Assembly (NCBI RefSeq): GCF_000716875.1 | Contig: NZ_JNWQ01000028.1 | Location: forward strand, 14,019 to 78,018 | Reading direction: 5' to 3' | DNA from: Streptomyces novaecaesareae | GTDB taxonomy: Bacteria; Actinomycetota; Actinomycetes; Streptomycetales; Streptomycetaceae | Length of the DNA: 64,000 bases | Part shown: piece by piece, positions 31,543-42,350 of the stretch | Layout of the letters: each line of letters starts with the position of its first letter | Numbering within the stretch: the first letter of the stretch is position 1 | Program-made: the position numbers and the translations under genes | Notes under the pieces: generated by a model | Told to the model about the DNA's origin: nothing | Database searches by the model: none | Seen by the model: only the letters and a program-made list of their open reading frames with translations

Positions 31543-32655
<1,113 letters not shown>

Positions 32656-32684
32656 GCACAGACAGGTGCCAGTGGGCACCGAAC

Positions 32685-32727
32685 ACGACGAAGGCCCCCG
32701 ACCGCAGCGGTCGGGGGCCTTCGTCGT
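32685..32727. terminator. Bidirectional hairpin terminator after prfB
   Basis: 19-bp perfect arms (acgacgaaggcccccgacc and complement) with a 5-base loop, between convergent genes. Confidence 0.85.
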
Positions 32728-32741
32728 ACGTCTCGTGGCCG

Positions 32742-32936
32742 TCAGGCCAGCGCCTGCCGGGCGATCAGCGCCACCGCGAGCAGCCCGGCCAGCAGGGCGA
32801 GCAGCATCGCGGGGGAGAGCGCGGCGAACGGCCCCTGCTGCTCCTGCAGTCGGGCCCGGTTGGCGCGGCACACCGGGCAACGCCCGTCGCTGACGCGGCC
32901 GTTGCAGTTGGCGCACACCAGATGGTCGCAGGTCAT
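32742..32936 (-). CDS. Small zinc-ribbon membrane protein
   Basis: A 64-aa protein with two CxxC pairs (CDHLVCANCNGRV and CPVCRANRARL) that should bind one zinc, then a single membrane helix (SPAMLLALLAGLLAVALIARQAL). A strong ribosome-binding site (gaggaggag) supports the ATG at 32936. It is convergent with prfB across the shared terminator. The function is unknown. Confidence 0.75.
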   Translation of the reverse strand: MTCDHLVCANCNGRVSDGRCPVCRANRARLQEQQGPFAALSPAMLLALLAGLLAVALIARQALA

Positions 32937-33285
32937 GCGATCTCCTCCTCGCTGCTACAGCCAACGCGCCGGACGGGGCTTTGGTTCCCGTTCTTGCCCT
33001 GTACGGGGGAGCGGCCGGACACGGTCGCTCCCTCCACTCTGCCAGGTTCCGGCGGTTCCGGCTCCCGGGCTGTGAGATGCCTCGCAATATTCCGGGCATA
33101 ACCCGACATTCTCCCCCAGGTTTCGACTGCTGTCCCGGGCGGGCCCTGCAGGCCGGTTGCGGATTCGCGTATGGTCCCAGACCGGGAGCGGCCCTCTGCG
33201 CTCCTTTCGCCCGCCCCAGGACCGGGCCTCCGGGGCGGACCGACCGAGGACTGGCGCCGCCTAGGATGGCCTCCGTGATGCAGCC
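32937..33285. other. Intergenic region before ftsE
   Basis: 349 bases with no gene. A taggat hexamer at 33262-33267 is a fair -10 box for ftsE, placing the transcript start just before the GTG; no good -35 is seen. The region also carries the promoter of the small zinc-ribbon gene. Confidence 0.4.
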
Positions 33286-33975
33286 GTGATCAGATTCGAC
33301 AACGTCTCCAAGACCTATCCCAAGCAGAACCGTCCCGCCCTGGACAACGTCTCGCTGGAGATCGAGAAGGGTGAGTTCGTCTTCCTGGTCGGCTCGTCCG
33401 GCTCGGGGAAGTCCACCTTCCTGCGCCTGTGCCTGCGCGAGGAGCGTCCCAGCACGGGCGCGGTGCACGTACTGGGCAAGGACCTCGGCAAGCTGTCCAA
33501 CTGGAAGGTGCCGCACATGCGCCGCCAGCTGGGCACCGTGTTCCAGGACTTCCGTCTGTTGCCCAACAAGACGGTCGCCCAGAACGTCGCCTTCGCCCTG
33601 GAGGTGATCGGCAAGCCCAAGAGCGCCATCAACAAGGTGGTGCCCGAGGTGCTGGAGCTGGTCGGCCTCGGCGGCAAGGAGGACCGCATGCCGGGCGAGC
33701 TCTCCGGTGGTGAGCAGCAGCGCGTGGCGATCGCCCGGGCGTTCGTGAACCGTCCGATGCTGCTCATCGCGGACGAGCCCACCGGCAACCTCGACCCGCA
33801 GAACTCGGTCGGCATCATGAAGCTGCTCGACCGCATCAACCGCACCGGCACCACGGTGTTGATGGCCACCCACGACCAGGCCATCGTCGACCAGATGCGC
33901 AAGCGCGTCATCGAGCTCGACAAGGGGCTGCTCGTCCGCGACCAGGCCCGCGGCGTCTACGGGTACCAGCACTGA
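33286..33975 (+). CDS. ftsE: Cell division ATP-binding protein FtsE
   Basis: The 229-aa ABC ATPase that with FtsX controls peptidoglycan hydrolases at the division site or growing tip. Walker A is [10 protein letters not shown] (about 36), the signature is [14 protein letters not shown] (about 139), Walker B is [14 protein letters not shown] and the switch is [10 protein letters not shown]. The start is GTG. ftsX follows 78 bases downstream on the same strand. Confidence 0.96.
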   Translation: MIRFDNVSKTYPKQNRPALDNVSLEIEKGEFVFLVGSSGSGKSTFLRLCLREERPSTGAVHVLGKDLGKLSNWKVPHMRRQLGTVFQDFRLLPNKTVAQNVAFALEVIGKPKSAINKVVPEVLELVGLGGKEDRMPGELSGGEQQRVAIARAFVNRPMLLIADEPTGNLDPQNSVGIMKLLDRINRTGTTVLMATHDQAIVDQMRKRVIELDKGLLVRDQARGVYGYQH

Positions 33976-34053
33976 CCGACCAGCGCTGACCCGCTAGGGC
34001 CGCCGGCCCGATCCGCCCGACCGAGCAGTACCGACCCTGGAGTTGTTTCCCGC

Positions 34054-34965
34054 ATGCGTGCCCAGTTCGTCCTGTCGGAGATCGGTGTGGGTCTCCGACG
34101 CAACCTGACGATGACCATCGCGGTCGTCGTCAGTGTCGCGCTCTCCCTCGCCCTCGCCGGTTCCTCGCTCCTGGTCCGCGACCAGGTGAACTCCATGAAG
34201 GGGTACTGGTACGACAAGGTCGAGGTGAGCATCTACTTCTGCACCAAGGCGGATGCCCGCAACTCGCCCCAGTGCGACAAGGGCGCGGCCACCGACCAGC
34301 AGGTCCAGGACATCAAGGACCAGCTGGACAAGATGAGCTCGGTGGTCCAGTCGTCCACCTACGAGAGCTCCCCCGAGGCGTACAAGCACTGGAAGGAGAT
34401 GAACCCGGACAACCCGCTCATCTCCGTCCTGGGCCCGGACGCCATGCCGCAGTCCTGGCGGGTCAAGCTCAACGACCCGACCAAGTACGACGTGATCCAG
34501 AGCGCCTTCGCCGGGAAGCCCGGCGTGAAGTCGGTCGAGGACCAGCGGAAGATCCTGGAGAACCTGTTCGGCCTGCTCAACGGCCTGCAGACGGCGGCGT
34601 TCGTGATCATGGTGCTGATGCTCTTCGTCGCCCTGCTGCTGATCGTCAACACCGTCCGGGTGTCGGCGTTCAGCAGGCGGCGCGAGACCGGCATCATGCG
34701 CTTGGTCGGTGCCTCGAACTTCTACGTCCAGATGCCCTTCATCGCCGAGGCCGCGTTCGCCGCGCTGCTCGGCGCGGCGATGGCCTCCGGACTGCTGGTC
34801 GCCGGGCACTTCTTCGTCCAGAACTGGCTGGCCGACCGGGTGCAGTTCATCCACTTCATCGGCCTCGGCTCGGTGCTCGCGGTGATACCGCTGCTGGTCG
34901 TGGTGGGTATGGGCATGGCCGGCATCGCGGCGTTCTTCACGCTGCGCAAGTACCTCAAGGTCTGA
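34054..34965 (+). CDS. ftsX: Cell division membrane protein FtsX
   Basis: A 303-aa membrane partner of FtsE. It has a first membrane helix (LTMTIAVVVSVALSLALAGSSLLV), an extracellular domain (about 50-180) with a Cys pair (IYFCTKADARNSPQCDKG), and three further helices (about 190-215, 235-265, 275-295) with the coupling segment RRRETGIMRLVGAS. It passes ATP-driven movement to cell-wall hydrolases outside. The ATG is at 34054. Confidence 0.95.
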   Translation: MRAQFVLSEIGVGLRRNLTMTIAVVVSVALSLALAGSSLLVRDQVNSMKGYWYDKVEVSIYFCTKADARNSPQCDKGAATDQQVQDIKDQLDKMSSVVQSSTYESSPEAYKHWKEMNPDNPLISVLGPDAMPQSWRVKLNDPTKYDVIQSAFAGKPGVKSVEDQRKILENLFGLLNGLQTAAFVIMVLMLFVALLLIVNTVRVSAFSRRRETGIMRLVGASNFYVQMPFIAEAAFAALLGAAMASGLLVAGHFFVQNWLADRVQFIHFIGLGSVLAVIPLLVVVGMGMAGIAAFFTLRKYLKV

Positions 34966-35078
34966 CCCCCGGACGCCTCGGCGGCCCCGGACGGCACTGC
35001 GCCGTCCGGGGCCGCCGGCGTTTCGCGGTCCGCCGTTCCGGCCCGCCGGGCGCGGGGCGGTGTCTACACTCCGTTGCC

Positions 35079-36218
35079 ATGCTGCAAACTCCGCGCGGGG
35101 CACGTCAGGTGGCCGCCCTCAGCCTGGTGTTCGGCGCCGTGCTGCTGGCCGGCGCGGCCACCGGCGCCTGGGGTGACCCGGGCGTCCCTCCGCCGCGCCC
35201 CTCCGCGGACGCCGCCCGGGCGGCGGGCGGCGCGCTCCCGGCGGACCCGGCCGGCACCGCGCTGTCCGAGCAGCAGGCCGAGCACCTGCTCGGCGCCAAC
35301 GGCGACCGCTGGGGCGCGTACTACAGCGCGCAGGAGTACGCCGAGTTCAGCCAGGGCCTGGACGGCCGCTACCTCGGCGTCGGCCTCTCGGTCGGCCGCG
35401 GCGAGGACGGTGTCACCGAGGTCTCCCAGGTCTCGCCCGACGGCCCGGCCGCCGCGGCCGGGATCGCCGCCGGCGACCGGCTGCTGCGGGTCGGCCGGGA
35501 CCAGGCCGACCACCTGCCGGTCACCGAGGTGGTCGCGCGGCTGCGCGGCCGGGGCGACGAGCGCAGGGCCGGCACCGAAGTCACCCTGGAGGTCCGGCGC
35601 GGCGAGGGCGAGGTGCGCGTACTGCGGCTGCGGCGCGCCCTGCTGGACAGCCAGCAGGTGGTCGCGGAGCGCCTGGACGGGGGCGTGCTGAGGGTCACCG
35701 TGCGGGCCTTCACCAGCGGCGTGGCCGACCGGGTGCGCGCCGTGCTGCGCGCCCCGCACACCGGCGTGGTGCTCGATCTGCGCGGCAACTCCGGGGGGTT
35801 GGTCGACGAGGCGGCCGGCACCGCCGGGATCTTCCTGGACGGCGGCCCGGTCGGCTCGTACCAGGAGCGCGGCGGGACGAGGGAGTTGACGGCCCCGCGC
35901 GGCGGCGACCAGCGCACCCCGCTGGTGGTGCTGGTGGACGGCGGCACGATGAGCGCCGCCGAACTCCTCGCCGGCGCCTTACAGGACCGCAGCCGCGCCG
36001 TCGTGGTGGGCGCCCGGACCTTCGGCAAGGGCACCGTCCAGCAGCCCAGCCGGCTCGCCGACGGCGCGGTGCTGGAGATGACCGTCGGCCGCTACTACAC
36101 CCCGGCCGGCCGTTCCCCGGAGGGCACCGGCCTGGCCCCCGACGTCCCGGCGGCCACTGGTGAGGACGCCGACGCGCTCGCCCTGCGGGTGCTGGCCGGG
36201 CTCGGCACCCGCGCCTAA
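35079..36218 (+). CDS. S41-family carboxy-terminal processing peptidase
   Basis: A 379-aa exported or membrane-anchored peptidase. The hydrophobic N-terminus ([21 protein letters not shown]) is an anchor or signal. A PDZ domain lies at about 110-185 ([19 protein letters not shown]... [14 protein letters not shown]). The S41 catalytic domain has the nucleophile Ser292 in [15 protein letters not shown] and the Lys317 base in [11 protein letters not shown]. The gene lies between ftsX and smpB, as in other streptomycetes, and may trim division or envelope proteins. It begins 113 bases after ftsX. Confidence 0.92.
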   Translation: MLQTPRGARQVAALSLVFGAVLLAGAATGAWGDPGVPPPRPSADAARAAGGALPADPAGTALSEQQAEHLLGANGDRWGAYYSAQEYAEFSQGLDGRYLGVGLSVGRGEDGVTEVSQVSPDGPAAAAGIAAGDRLLRVGRDQADHLPVTEVVARLRGRGDERRAGTEVTLEVRRGEGEVRVLRLRRALLDSQQVVAERLDGGVLRVTVRAFTSGVADRVRAVLRAPHTGVVLDLRGNSGGLVDEAAGTAGIFLDGGPVGSYQERGGTRELTAPRGGDQRTPLVVLVDGGTMSAAELLAGALQDRSRAVVVGARTFGKGTVQQPSRLADGAVLEMTVGRYYTPAGRSPEGTGLAPDVPAATGEDADALALRVLAGLGTRA

Positions 36219-36262
36219 AGGAGCTGCCCCTCCGGGCCCGGAAGTGCGAGAATGACCGGGCT

Positions 36263-36739
36263 ATGGCAAAGGAAACCGGACAGAAGCTGATCGCGCAGAA
36301 CAAGAAGGCGCGACACGAGTACATGATCCTCGACACCTACGAGTGCGGCCTCGTCCTCACCGGCACCGAGGTCAAGTCGCTGCGCGAGGGGCGGGCCAAC
36401 CTGGTCGACGGCTACGCCTACATCCAGAACCACGAGGCGTGGATCGACAACGTCTTCATCCCCGAGTACACCCAGGGGACGTGGACCAACCACGCGGCCC
36501 GGCGCAAGCGCAAGCTGCTGCTGCACAAGCTGGAGATCCGCAAGATCGAGACCAAGGTCCGCGACGCGGGCCACACCCTGATCCCGCTCTCGCTGTACTT
36601 CAAGGACGGCCGGGTGAAGCTGGAACTCGCGCTCGCCGTCGGCAAGAAGCTGTACGACAAGCGCCAGACGCTGCGCGAGAAGCAGGACACCCGCGAGACG
36701 GCACGCGCCGTGGCGGCCGCCCGACGGCGCCAGGGTTAA
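36263..36739 (+). CDS. smpB: SsrA-binding protein SmpB
   Basis: The 158-aa partner of tmRNA that carries it into the empty decoding site of stalled ribosomes. The OB-fold core is seen ([51 protein letters not shown]-like PEYTQGTW). The basic C-terminal tail ([19 protein letters not shown]) enters the mRNA channel. The tmRNA gene itself begins 86 bases downstream. Confidence 0.97.
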   Translation: MAKETGQKLIAQNKKARHEYMILDTYECGLVLTGTEVKSLREGRANLVDGYAYIQNHEAWIDNVFIPEYTQGTWTNHAARRKRKLLLHKLEIRKIETKVRDAGHTLIPLSLYFKDGRVKLELALAVGKKLYDKRQTLREKQDTRETARAVAAARRRQG

Positions 36740-36825
36740 TCCGCTGGACCCTCGCCCGTCGCCTCGCGTACTATGGCGCAAGCAACACGGACGGTCATCG
36801 TCCGAGCTGTTTCTCAAAAAAACAT

Positions 36826-37207
36826 GGGGATGATCGGTTTCGACAGGGGATGTTGAAACAGGGGAAGCGAGCCGAGGAACGCGGCAATGATCTCGTAAAC
36901 CATCTGTCGCAAAAAAATAATCGCCAACTCTAAGCGCGATTCCCAGCAGTTCGCTCTCGCTGCCTAATAAGCACCGATAGCGCTTGGGTGTCAGACCGGG
37001 GGGTTCCCGACCCGGACCCTGGCATAATCTAGGGAACTCAACCGTCCGCCCGGGCTGCGGGGGTGGATGGGAAATCAAACAGCAGCTGGGCCTGTTGGCG
37101 GCTTGTCCGTGTGACCGCCAGGGCCGAGAAAATCACAGCGGACTGCGCTCGGAGAAGCCCTGAATTAACTCCACTGGACCCGGGTTCGATTCCCGGCATC
37201 TCCACCA
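36826..37207 (+). ncRNA. ssrA: Transfer-messenger RNA
   Basis: The ends form the tRNA-like acceptor: 5' ggggatg pairs with 3' catctcc (one G-U), and the T-arm has gggttcgattccc before the encoded CCA (37205-37207). The 5' side keeps tmRNA's gatcggtttcgacagggg. The tag frame runs 36923-36964 and reads ANSKRDSQQFALAA, ending in tandem TAA stops (36965-36970). The ALAA end marks products for proteases. Pseudoknot-forming GC-rich segments follow. It is a single-piece (not permuted) tmRNA. Confidence 0.95.
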
Positions 37208-37220
37208 CCCCATGTTCACA

Positions 37221-37265
37221 CCGAAGGCCGTCCACCGCTCCGCGGAGGGCGGCCTTCGGATTTTG
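37221..37265 (+). terminator. Intrinsic terminator of tmRNA
   Basis: Arms ccgaaggccg / cggccttcgg enclose a GC-rich loop and are followed by attttg, a T-rich tail that is rare among the terminators of this window. Confidence 0.85.
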
Positions 37266-37358
37266 TACGTTCCGGTGCAGCGCCGTCCGGGGGTCGCGGC
37301 GTAGGATCATCCGTCCGCTCGTTTTCCGGAGCCGGATTCCGTCGCAACCACCGAGGCC

Positions 37359-39662
37359 ATGCAGAGCAACACGGACACCACCCCCGCCACCGACCACGAG
37401 ACCGTCCGCGAGCGCGAGATCGCCGGTGAGCAGCAGCACCTCGACACCGTCTACCACCGGCTGGAGGAGAAGCTCGCCGAGGCCGAGTACATCCTGGAGG
37501 ACGCCGCCAAGCGGGTCCAGGTCGGCACCCCCGGCGCCCTCGCCGAGCGTGACGCCCAGGTCTACCGGGCCGGCGCCCACCTCCAGCGGCTCAACAACGA
37601 GTTCGAGGACTTCCTCTTCGGCCGGATCGACCTCCAGCGGGCGGACGCCCCGGAGGAGCACGGCATCCCCTCGAACACCCCACTCGACCCGGCCGACCCG
37701 GCCGTCGCCGAGACCCTCCACATCGGCCGCCTGGGCGTGCTGGACGCCGAGTACGGCCCGCTGGTGATCGACTGGCGCGCGCCCGCCGCCGCGCCGTTCT
37801 ACCGCGCCACCCCGGTCGAGCCCGGCCGGGTCATCCGCCGCCGGGTGATCCGTTCCAAGGGCCGCAGGGTGATCGGCGTCGAGGACGACCTGCTGCGCCC
37901 CGACCTCACCCCGACCCTGGACGGCGAGGAGCTGGCCGTGGTCGGCGACGGCGCGCTGATGGCCTCGCTGGGCCGCGCCCGCAGCCACTCGATGCGTGAC
38001 ATCGTCTCCTCGATCCAGAAGGAGCAGGACGAGGTGATCCGCGCCGCCGCCGCGGGCGCCACCCTGGTCACCGGCGGCCCGGGCACCGGCAAGACCGCCG
38101 TCGCCCTGCACCGCGCCGCCTACCTGCTCTACCAGGACCGCCGGCGCTACGCCGGGGGCATCCTGGTGGTCTCGCCGACCCCGCTGCTGGTCTCCTACAC
38201 CGAGGGCGTGCTGCCGGCGCTCGGGGAGGAGGGCCAGGTCGCCATCCGGGCCGTCGGCTCGCTGGTGGACGGCATGGAGGCGGGCACCTACGACACCCCC
38301 GAGGCGGCCCGGGTCAAGGGTTCGGCCCGGATGACGCAGCTGCTGCGCCGGGCCGCCCGCGCGGCCCTGGAGCTGGGCGCGCCGCAGGAGCTGAAGGTGG
38401 TCGCCCGCGGCGAGGTGCTGAAGCTCGACGCGGGCCGGCTGAAGGCCGTCCGCGGCAACGTGGTGGGCTCCGGCGGCACCCCGCTGAACCTGCTGCGCCC
38501 GCGCGCCCGCCGACTGCTGCTGGACGCCCTGTGGCAGGAGATCGTCAAGACCCTGCCGAAGCCGACCGACCACTACGCCCGCGAGCAGCGCCAGGAGGAG
38601 AAGGAGTCCTTCGACGAGTACGTCTCGGACGAGGCGTCGTTCCTGGACTTCCTGGACGCCTGGTGGCCGGCCCTGACCCCGCGCCGGGTGCTCGGCACGC
38701 TCAAGCAGCACCGCCACACCAACCGGATCGCGCGGCGGGCCGTCACCCCGGACGAGGCGAGGCTGCTGGCCGCCTCCTGGCGCCACCTGTCCCCGGCGGG
38801 CGAGGGCGCGCTGTCCGCGCACGACGTCGCGCTGGTGGACGAGCTGCAGGTGCTGCTCGGCGAGCCGGCCCGTCCGAAGGTCCGCGAGGTGGACGCGATG
38901 GACCTGCTGACCGGCCTGGACGAGGTCACCACCTTCGCCGACCGCAGCGCCCGTCAACGCGACCGCCAGCCGGTGGAGCGCAAGGAGTACGCCCACGTGA
39001 TCGTGGACGAGGCGCAGGACCTCACCCCGATGCAGTGGCGGATGATCGGCCGCCGGGCCCGGATGGCCACCTGGACGATCGTCGGCGACCCCGCGCAGTC
39101 CTCCTGGCCGTTCCCGCAGGAGGCCCAGTCCGCGATGGACGAGGTGCTGTCCGGCAAGCCGCGCCGGCGCTTCACGCTGACCGTGAACTACCGCAACCCG
39201 GCCGAGATCGCCGAGGTCGCGGCCAAGGTGCTGGCGCTGGCCGCGCCGGGCACGCCCTCGCCGAGCGCGGTGCGCCACGTCGGTGTGGAGCCGCGCTTCG
39301 CGGCCGTCGCCGACCCCTCGCCGGAGGCCTTCGGCGGGGCCGCCCGGGCCGAGCTGGACCGGCTGCTGGGCGAGGTGGACGGCACGGTGGCGATCGTGGT
39401 GCCGATGGACCGCCGGGCCGAGGCGGCCGGCTGGGCCGAGGGCCTGGGCGAGCGCGTGGTGGTGCTGGGCAGCCTGGAGGCCAAGGGCCTGGAGTACGAC
39501 GCGACCGTGGTGGCCGATCCGACCGGCATCGCCGGCGAGTCCGAGGCGGGCCTGCGGGTGCTGTACGTCGCGTTGACCCGGGCGACCCAGCGGCTGACGG
39601 TGCTGTCCGGCCCGGACGACCTGCCGGACTCGGCCGGCGTGCCCGCGCTGCTGCACGGCTGA
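37359..39662 (+). CDS. helR: HelR/HelD-type UvrD-like ATPase that recycles RNA polymerase
   Basis: A 767-aa SF1 helicase-like protein. The N-terminal coiled coil (about 15-70: REREIAGEQQHLDTVYHRLEEKLAEAEYIL) is the arm that enters the RNA polymerase secondary channel in HelD proteins. Walker A is GGPGTGKTAVALHRAAY (about 238), Walker B is HVIVDEAQDLTPMQW (about 546), and late motifs are VLGSLEAKGLEYDATVV and LYVALTRATQRL. HelR of S. venezuelae displaces rifamycins from polymerase. The rifamycin-associated element known upstream of such genes was not recognised here. A terminator follows. Confidence 0.88.
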   Translation: MQSNTDTTPATDHETVREREIAGEQQHLDTVYHRLEEKLAEAEYILEDAAKRVQVGTPGALAERDAQVYRAGAHLQRLNNEFEDFLFGRIDLQRADAPEEHGIPSNTPLDPADPAVAETLHIGRLGVLDAEYGPLVIDWRAPAAAPFYRATPVEPGRVIRRRVIRSKGRRVIGVEDDLLRPDLTPTLDGEELAVVGDGALMASLGRARSHSMRDIVSSIQKEQDEVIRAAAAGATLVTGGPGTGKTAVALHRAAYLLYQDRRRYAGGILVVSPTPLLVSYTEGVLPALGEEGQVAIRAVGSLVDGMEAGTYDTPEAARVKGSARMTQLLRRAARAALELGAPQELKVVARGEVLKLDAGRLKAVRGNVVGSGGTPLNLLRPRARRLLLDALWQEIVKTLPKPTDHYAREQRQEEKESFDEYVSDEASFLDFLDAWWPALTPRRVLGTLKQHRHTNRIARRAVTPDEARLLAASWRHLSPAGEGALSAHDVALVDELQVLLGEPARPKVREVDAMDLLTGLDEVTTFADRSARQRDRQPVERKEYAHVIVDEAQDLTPMQWRMIGRRARMATWTIVGDPAQSSWPFPQEAQSAMDEVLSGKPRRRFTLTVNYRNPAEIAEVAAKVLALAAPGTPSPSAVRHVGVEPRFAAVADPSPEAFGGAARAELDRLLGEVDGTVAIVVPMDRRAEAAGWAEGLGERVVVLGSLEAKGLEYDATVVADPTGIAGESEAGLRVLYVALTRATQRLTVLSGPDDLPDSAGVPALLHG

Positions 39663-39676
39663 CGGACCGTACGGAA

Positions 39677-39708
39677 GAAGGCCCCCCACCGCTCGGTGAG
39701 GGGCCTTC
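39677..39708 (+). terminator. Hairpin terminator after helR
   Basis: Arms gaaggccccccacc / ggtgaggggccttc (one mismatch) close on a gctc loop. Confidence 0.8.
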
Positions 39709-40012
39709 AGACGTTGATGACACCGACCCGCCATGCTCGCCTCGCGGCAAGTGGTCCCTCGAAGGGACGAAGGTTGGGCCCGGGGGCTTGGATCGAGCCG
39801 GTGTCCCGTCCAATGTAACGCATCGGCCCGGAGAGGCAAGGAGTGCGCGGCGGGAGCTCGGTCGGGTCGGCCGGGATTGTCGGATCCGCACACTCTATGA
39901 ACGTTATTTCTGGCTATCCCTTGGAAGGTGCGACGATCGAGGTCTAGCATGCGCAGGCGATGCCTTCAACAAAATGTTGAGCCTGCGGGACAGACGGAAG
40001 AAGGAAGCGTCG
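39709..40012. other. Leader and promoter region of malic enzyme
   Basis: 304 bases without a gene. It includes a short hairpin (gtccct-cga-agggac) and the promoter listed at 39921-39950. An upstream in-frame ATG at 39974 could extend malic enzyme by 13 residues. Confidence 0.5.
39921..39950 (+). promoter_or_regulatory. SigA/HrdB-type promoter for malic enzyme
   Basis: ttggaa (-35, 39921-39926) and tagcat (-10, 39945-39950) with 18-base spacing, 63 bases before the ATG at 40013. Confidence 0.55.
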
Positions 40013-41485
40013 ATGGCGACGGTGCCCAGTGTCTCCAACTCGATCACGGTACGGCTGGAGGTCCCGGCCCGGGGCAACGCCGTCAGCGCGATCACCACGG
40101 CCGTGGAGTCCTCCGGCGGATCGGTGACCGGTCTCGACGTCACCGCCTCCGGCCTGGAGGCGCTGCGGATCGACGTCACGGTGGCGGCCTCCTCGGTCGC
40201 GCACGGCGAGGAGATCGTCGAGAAGCTGCGCGCGATCGACGGCGTGTCGATCGGCAAGGTCTCGGACCGCACCTTCCTGATGCACCTCGGCGGCAAGATC
40301 GAGATGTCGTCCAAGCTGCCGATCCGCAACCGTGACGACCTCAGCATGATCTACACCCCGGGTGTCGCCCGGGTCTGCCTGGCGATCGCGGAGAACCCCG
40401 AGGACGCCCGCCGGCTGACCATCAAGCGCAACAGCGTCGCCGTGGTCACCGACGGCTCGGCGGTGCTGGGGCTGGGCAACATCGGCCCGGCGGCCGCGCT
40501 GCCGGTCATGGAGGGCAAGGCGGCCCTCTTCAAGCGCTTCGCGGGCATCGACGCCTGGCCGATCTGCCTGGACACCCAGGACACCGACGAGATCGTGGCC
40601 ATCGTCAAGGCGATCGCCCCGGGCTTCGCCGGGATCAACCTGGAGGACATCTCCGCGCCGCGCTGCTTCGAGATCGAGGCCCGGCTGCGCGAGGCCCTGG
40701 ACATCCCGGTCTTCCACGACGACCAGCACGGCACCGCGATCGTGGTGCTGGCCGCCCTCACCAACGCGCTGAAGGTGGTCGGCAAGGAGATCGGCGACAT
40801 CCGCGTGGTGATGTCGGGCGCCGGCGCGGCCGGCACCGCGATCCTCAAGCTGCTGCTGGCCGCCGGCGTCCAGCACGCCACCGTGGCGGACGTGCGCGGC
40901 GTGGTCCACCAGGGCCGCGAGGACCTCAACGACAGCCTGCGCTGGATCGCCGAGCACACCAACCGCTCGGGCCGCACCGGCAGCCTCAAGGAGGCCGTGG
41001 CGGGCGCGGACGTCTTCATCGGCGTCTCGGCCCCGAACGTCCTGGATGGCGACGACCTGGCCACCATGGCCGCGGACGCGATCGTCTTCGCGCTGGCCAA
41101 CCCGGACCCGGAGGTCGACCCGGCCATCGCCCGGCAGACCGCCGCCGTGGTCGCCACCGGCCGCAGCGACTTCCCGAACCAGATCAACAACGTGCTGGTC
41201 TTCCCGGGCGTCTTCCGCGGCCTGCTGGACGCCCAGAGCCGTACGGTCAACACCGAGATGATGATCGCCGCCGCCCGCGCGCTGGCCACCACCGTCGCCG
41301 ACGACGAGCTGAACGCGAACTACATCATCCCGAGCGTCTTCCACAAGGACGTCGCCAAGACCGTCGCCGCCGCGGTGCGCGAGGCGGCCCTGGCCGGCGG
41401 CCAGGAGGCCCCCGCGCCGGCCCGCCCGACCCCGGGCATCGTCGGCACCCTCGACACCTCCGCCTTCCCCGTCGTCAAGCTCTGA
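40013..41485 (+). CDS. NAD-dependent malic enzyme with N-terminal ACT domain
   Basis: A 490-aa oxidative decarboxylase converting malate to pyruvate and CO2 with NAD(P)H formation. An ACT-like regulatory domain occupies about 5-85 (ITVRLEVPARGNAVSAIT... GGSVTGLDV). The malic-enzyme catalytic part follows: SMIYTPGVARVC, NSVAVVTDGSAVLGLGNIGP, a metal-binding INLEDISAPRCFEIE and FHDDQHGTAIV. The Rossmann domain starts at VVMSGAGAAGTAILKLLL. The ATG at 40013 has a gaaggaag ribosome-binding site. It probably supplies pyruvate and acetyl-CoA from TCA intermediates. Confidence 0.95.
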   Translation: MATVPSVSNSITVRLEVPARGNAVSAITTAVESSGGSVTGLDVTASGLEALRIDVTVAASSVAHGEEIVEKLRAIDGVSIGKVSDRTFLMHLGGKIEMSSKLPIRNRDDLSMIYTPGVARVCLAIAENPEDARRLTIKRNSVAVVTDGSAVLGLGNIGPAAALPVMEGKAALFKRFAGIDAWPICLDTQDTDEIVAIVKAIAPGFAGINLEDISAPRCFEIEARLREALDIPVFHDDQHGTAIVVLAALTNALKVVGKEIGDIRVVMSGAGAAGTAILKLLLAAGVQHATVADVRGVVHQGREDLNDSLRWIAEHTNRSGRTGSLKEAVAGADVFIGVSAPNVLDGDDLATMAADAIVFALANPDPEVDPAIARQTAAVVATGRSDFPNQINNVLVFPGVFRGLLDAQSRTVNTEMMIAAARALATTVADDELNANYIIPSVFHKDVAKTVAAAVREAALAGGQEAPAPARPTPGIVGTLDTSAFPVVKL

Positions 41486-41993
41486 CGATCGGCCCGGTGG
41501 ACGTGTCGTCCGTCGCTCAAATGTGCGAATAGCGGTCATACCCGCCCAGCCCGCCCCGAACCCTTGCGACACAAGGGCGAGGGGCGTGTTTGGGCTTGTC
41601 AGTCCTAGGGCGTACGGTAGCCCTGCACGGGGCAGGCGTGTCCGACAAGTACGGAACGTCCCCCTGGTCTTCCGGCGAGTCGTCCCGACCGCCGTCCGCG
41701 CCCGGTCCGCCGGAGCCGACGGAGCGTCACACCTCCAACGGGCGGGCGATTTTCGGGTGGCCCGGCCGGGGCCCGATTGGCTTTCTCGGGGCCGGTCGGG
41801 GCAGGATTCGTATCCAGGCGGGCGGGCGGGCCTTCGAAGGCTCCGGCGCGCGGCATCGGGTACGGACCCGGCCTGCGACCACGCATTGCCTGCATGAGCA
41901 CAGTGTGCGGACCTGCGGCCCATCCGGGTGCCCCCCGGTGGGAGAACCGATGGGCCCCCGCACACCGCAAGCGAACAGACCACAGGAGTACAC
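41486..41993. other. Long intergenic region before the HU gene
   Basis: 508 bases with no credible gene; short frames here lack ribosome-binding sites and conserved composition. A possible promoter is ttgtca (41596-41601) with tagccc (41618-41623), 16 bases apart. It would give the HU gene a leader of about 365 bases. No riboswitch was recognised in it. Confidence 0.4.
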
Positions 41994-42275
41994 ATGAACC
42001 GCAGTGAGCTGGTGGCCGCGCTGTCCGAGCGCGCCGAGGTGACCCGCAAGGACGCCGACGCCGTTCTGGCCGCCTTCGCCGAGATCGTCGGCGAGGTCGT
42101 CGCCAAGGGCGACGAGAAGGTCACCATCCCCGGTTTCCTGACCTTCGAGCGCACCCACCGCGCTGCCCGCACCGCGCGCAACCCGCAGACCGGCGAGCCG
42201 ATCCAGATCGCGGCCGGCTACAGCGCCAAGGTGAGCGCCGGCTCCAAGCTGAAGGAAGCCGCCAAGGGCGCCTGA
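41994..42275 (+). CDS. hupA: HU-family nucleoid DNA-binding protein
   Basis: The short 93-aa HU form without the long Lys/Ala tail of HupS. Family blocks: MNRSELVAALSERAEVTRKDADAVLAAF, IPGFLTFERTHRAARTARNPQTGEPIQI (the DNA-gripping beta arm with R-N-P-Q-T-G-E) and AGSKLKEAAKGA. It wraps and bends DNA in the vegetative nucleoid. The start has a very good ribosome-binding site (caggag). Confidence 0.95.
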   Translation: MNRSELVAALSERAEVTRKDADAVLAAFAEIVGEVVAKGDEKVTIPGFLTFERTHRAARTARNPQTGEPIQIAAGYSAKVSAGSKLKEAAKGA

Positions 42276-42292
42276 ACCACCCCTTGAACGCC

Positions 42293-42330
42293 CGAGAGGC
42301 CGGGCTCCCCGCGGGGAGCCCGGCCTCTCG
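42293..42330. terminator. Bidirectional terminator between hup and murA
   Basis: 18-bp perfect arms (cgagaggccgggctcccc and complement) between convergent genes. Confidence 0.85.
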
Positions 42331-42350
42331 TCGTGTCAGGTGCCGACCGG

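Noticed and set aside
36826..37207. Two-piece (permuted) tmRNA
   Set aside because: The 5' and 3' acceptor strands and the tag frame lie in standard order in one segment.
39709..39900. tRNA or small RNA suspected after helR because of short hairpins
   Set aside because: No cloverleaf can be drawn and there is no T-arm; the hairpins are short.
41523..41970. Small genes in the 508-base gap before the HU gene
   Set aside because: Frames on both strands overlap each other, lack ribosome-binding sites and show Arg/Pro-rich shadow composition.
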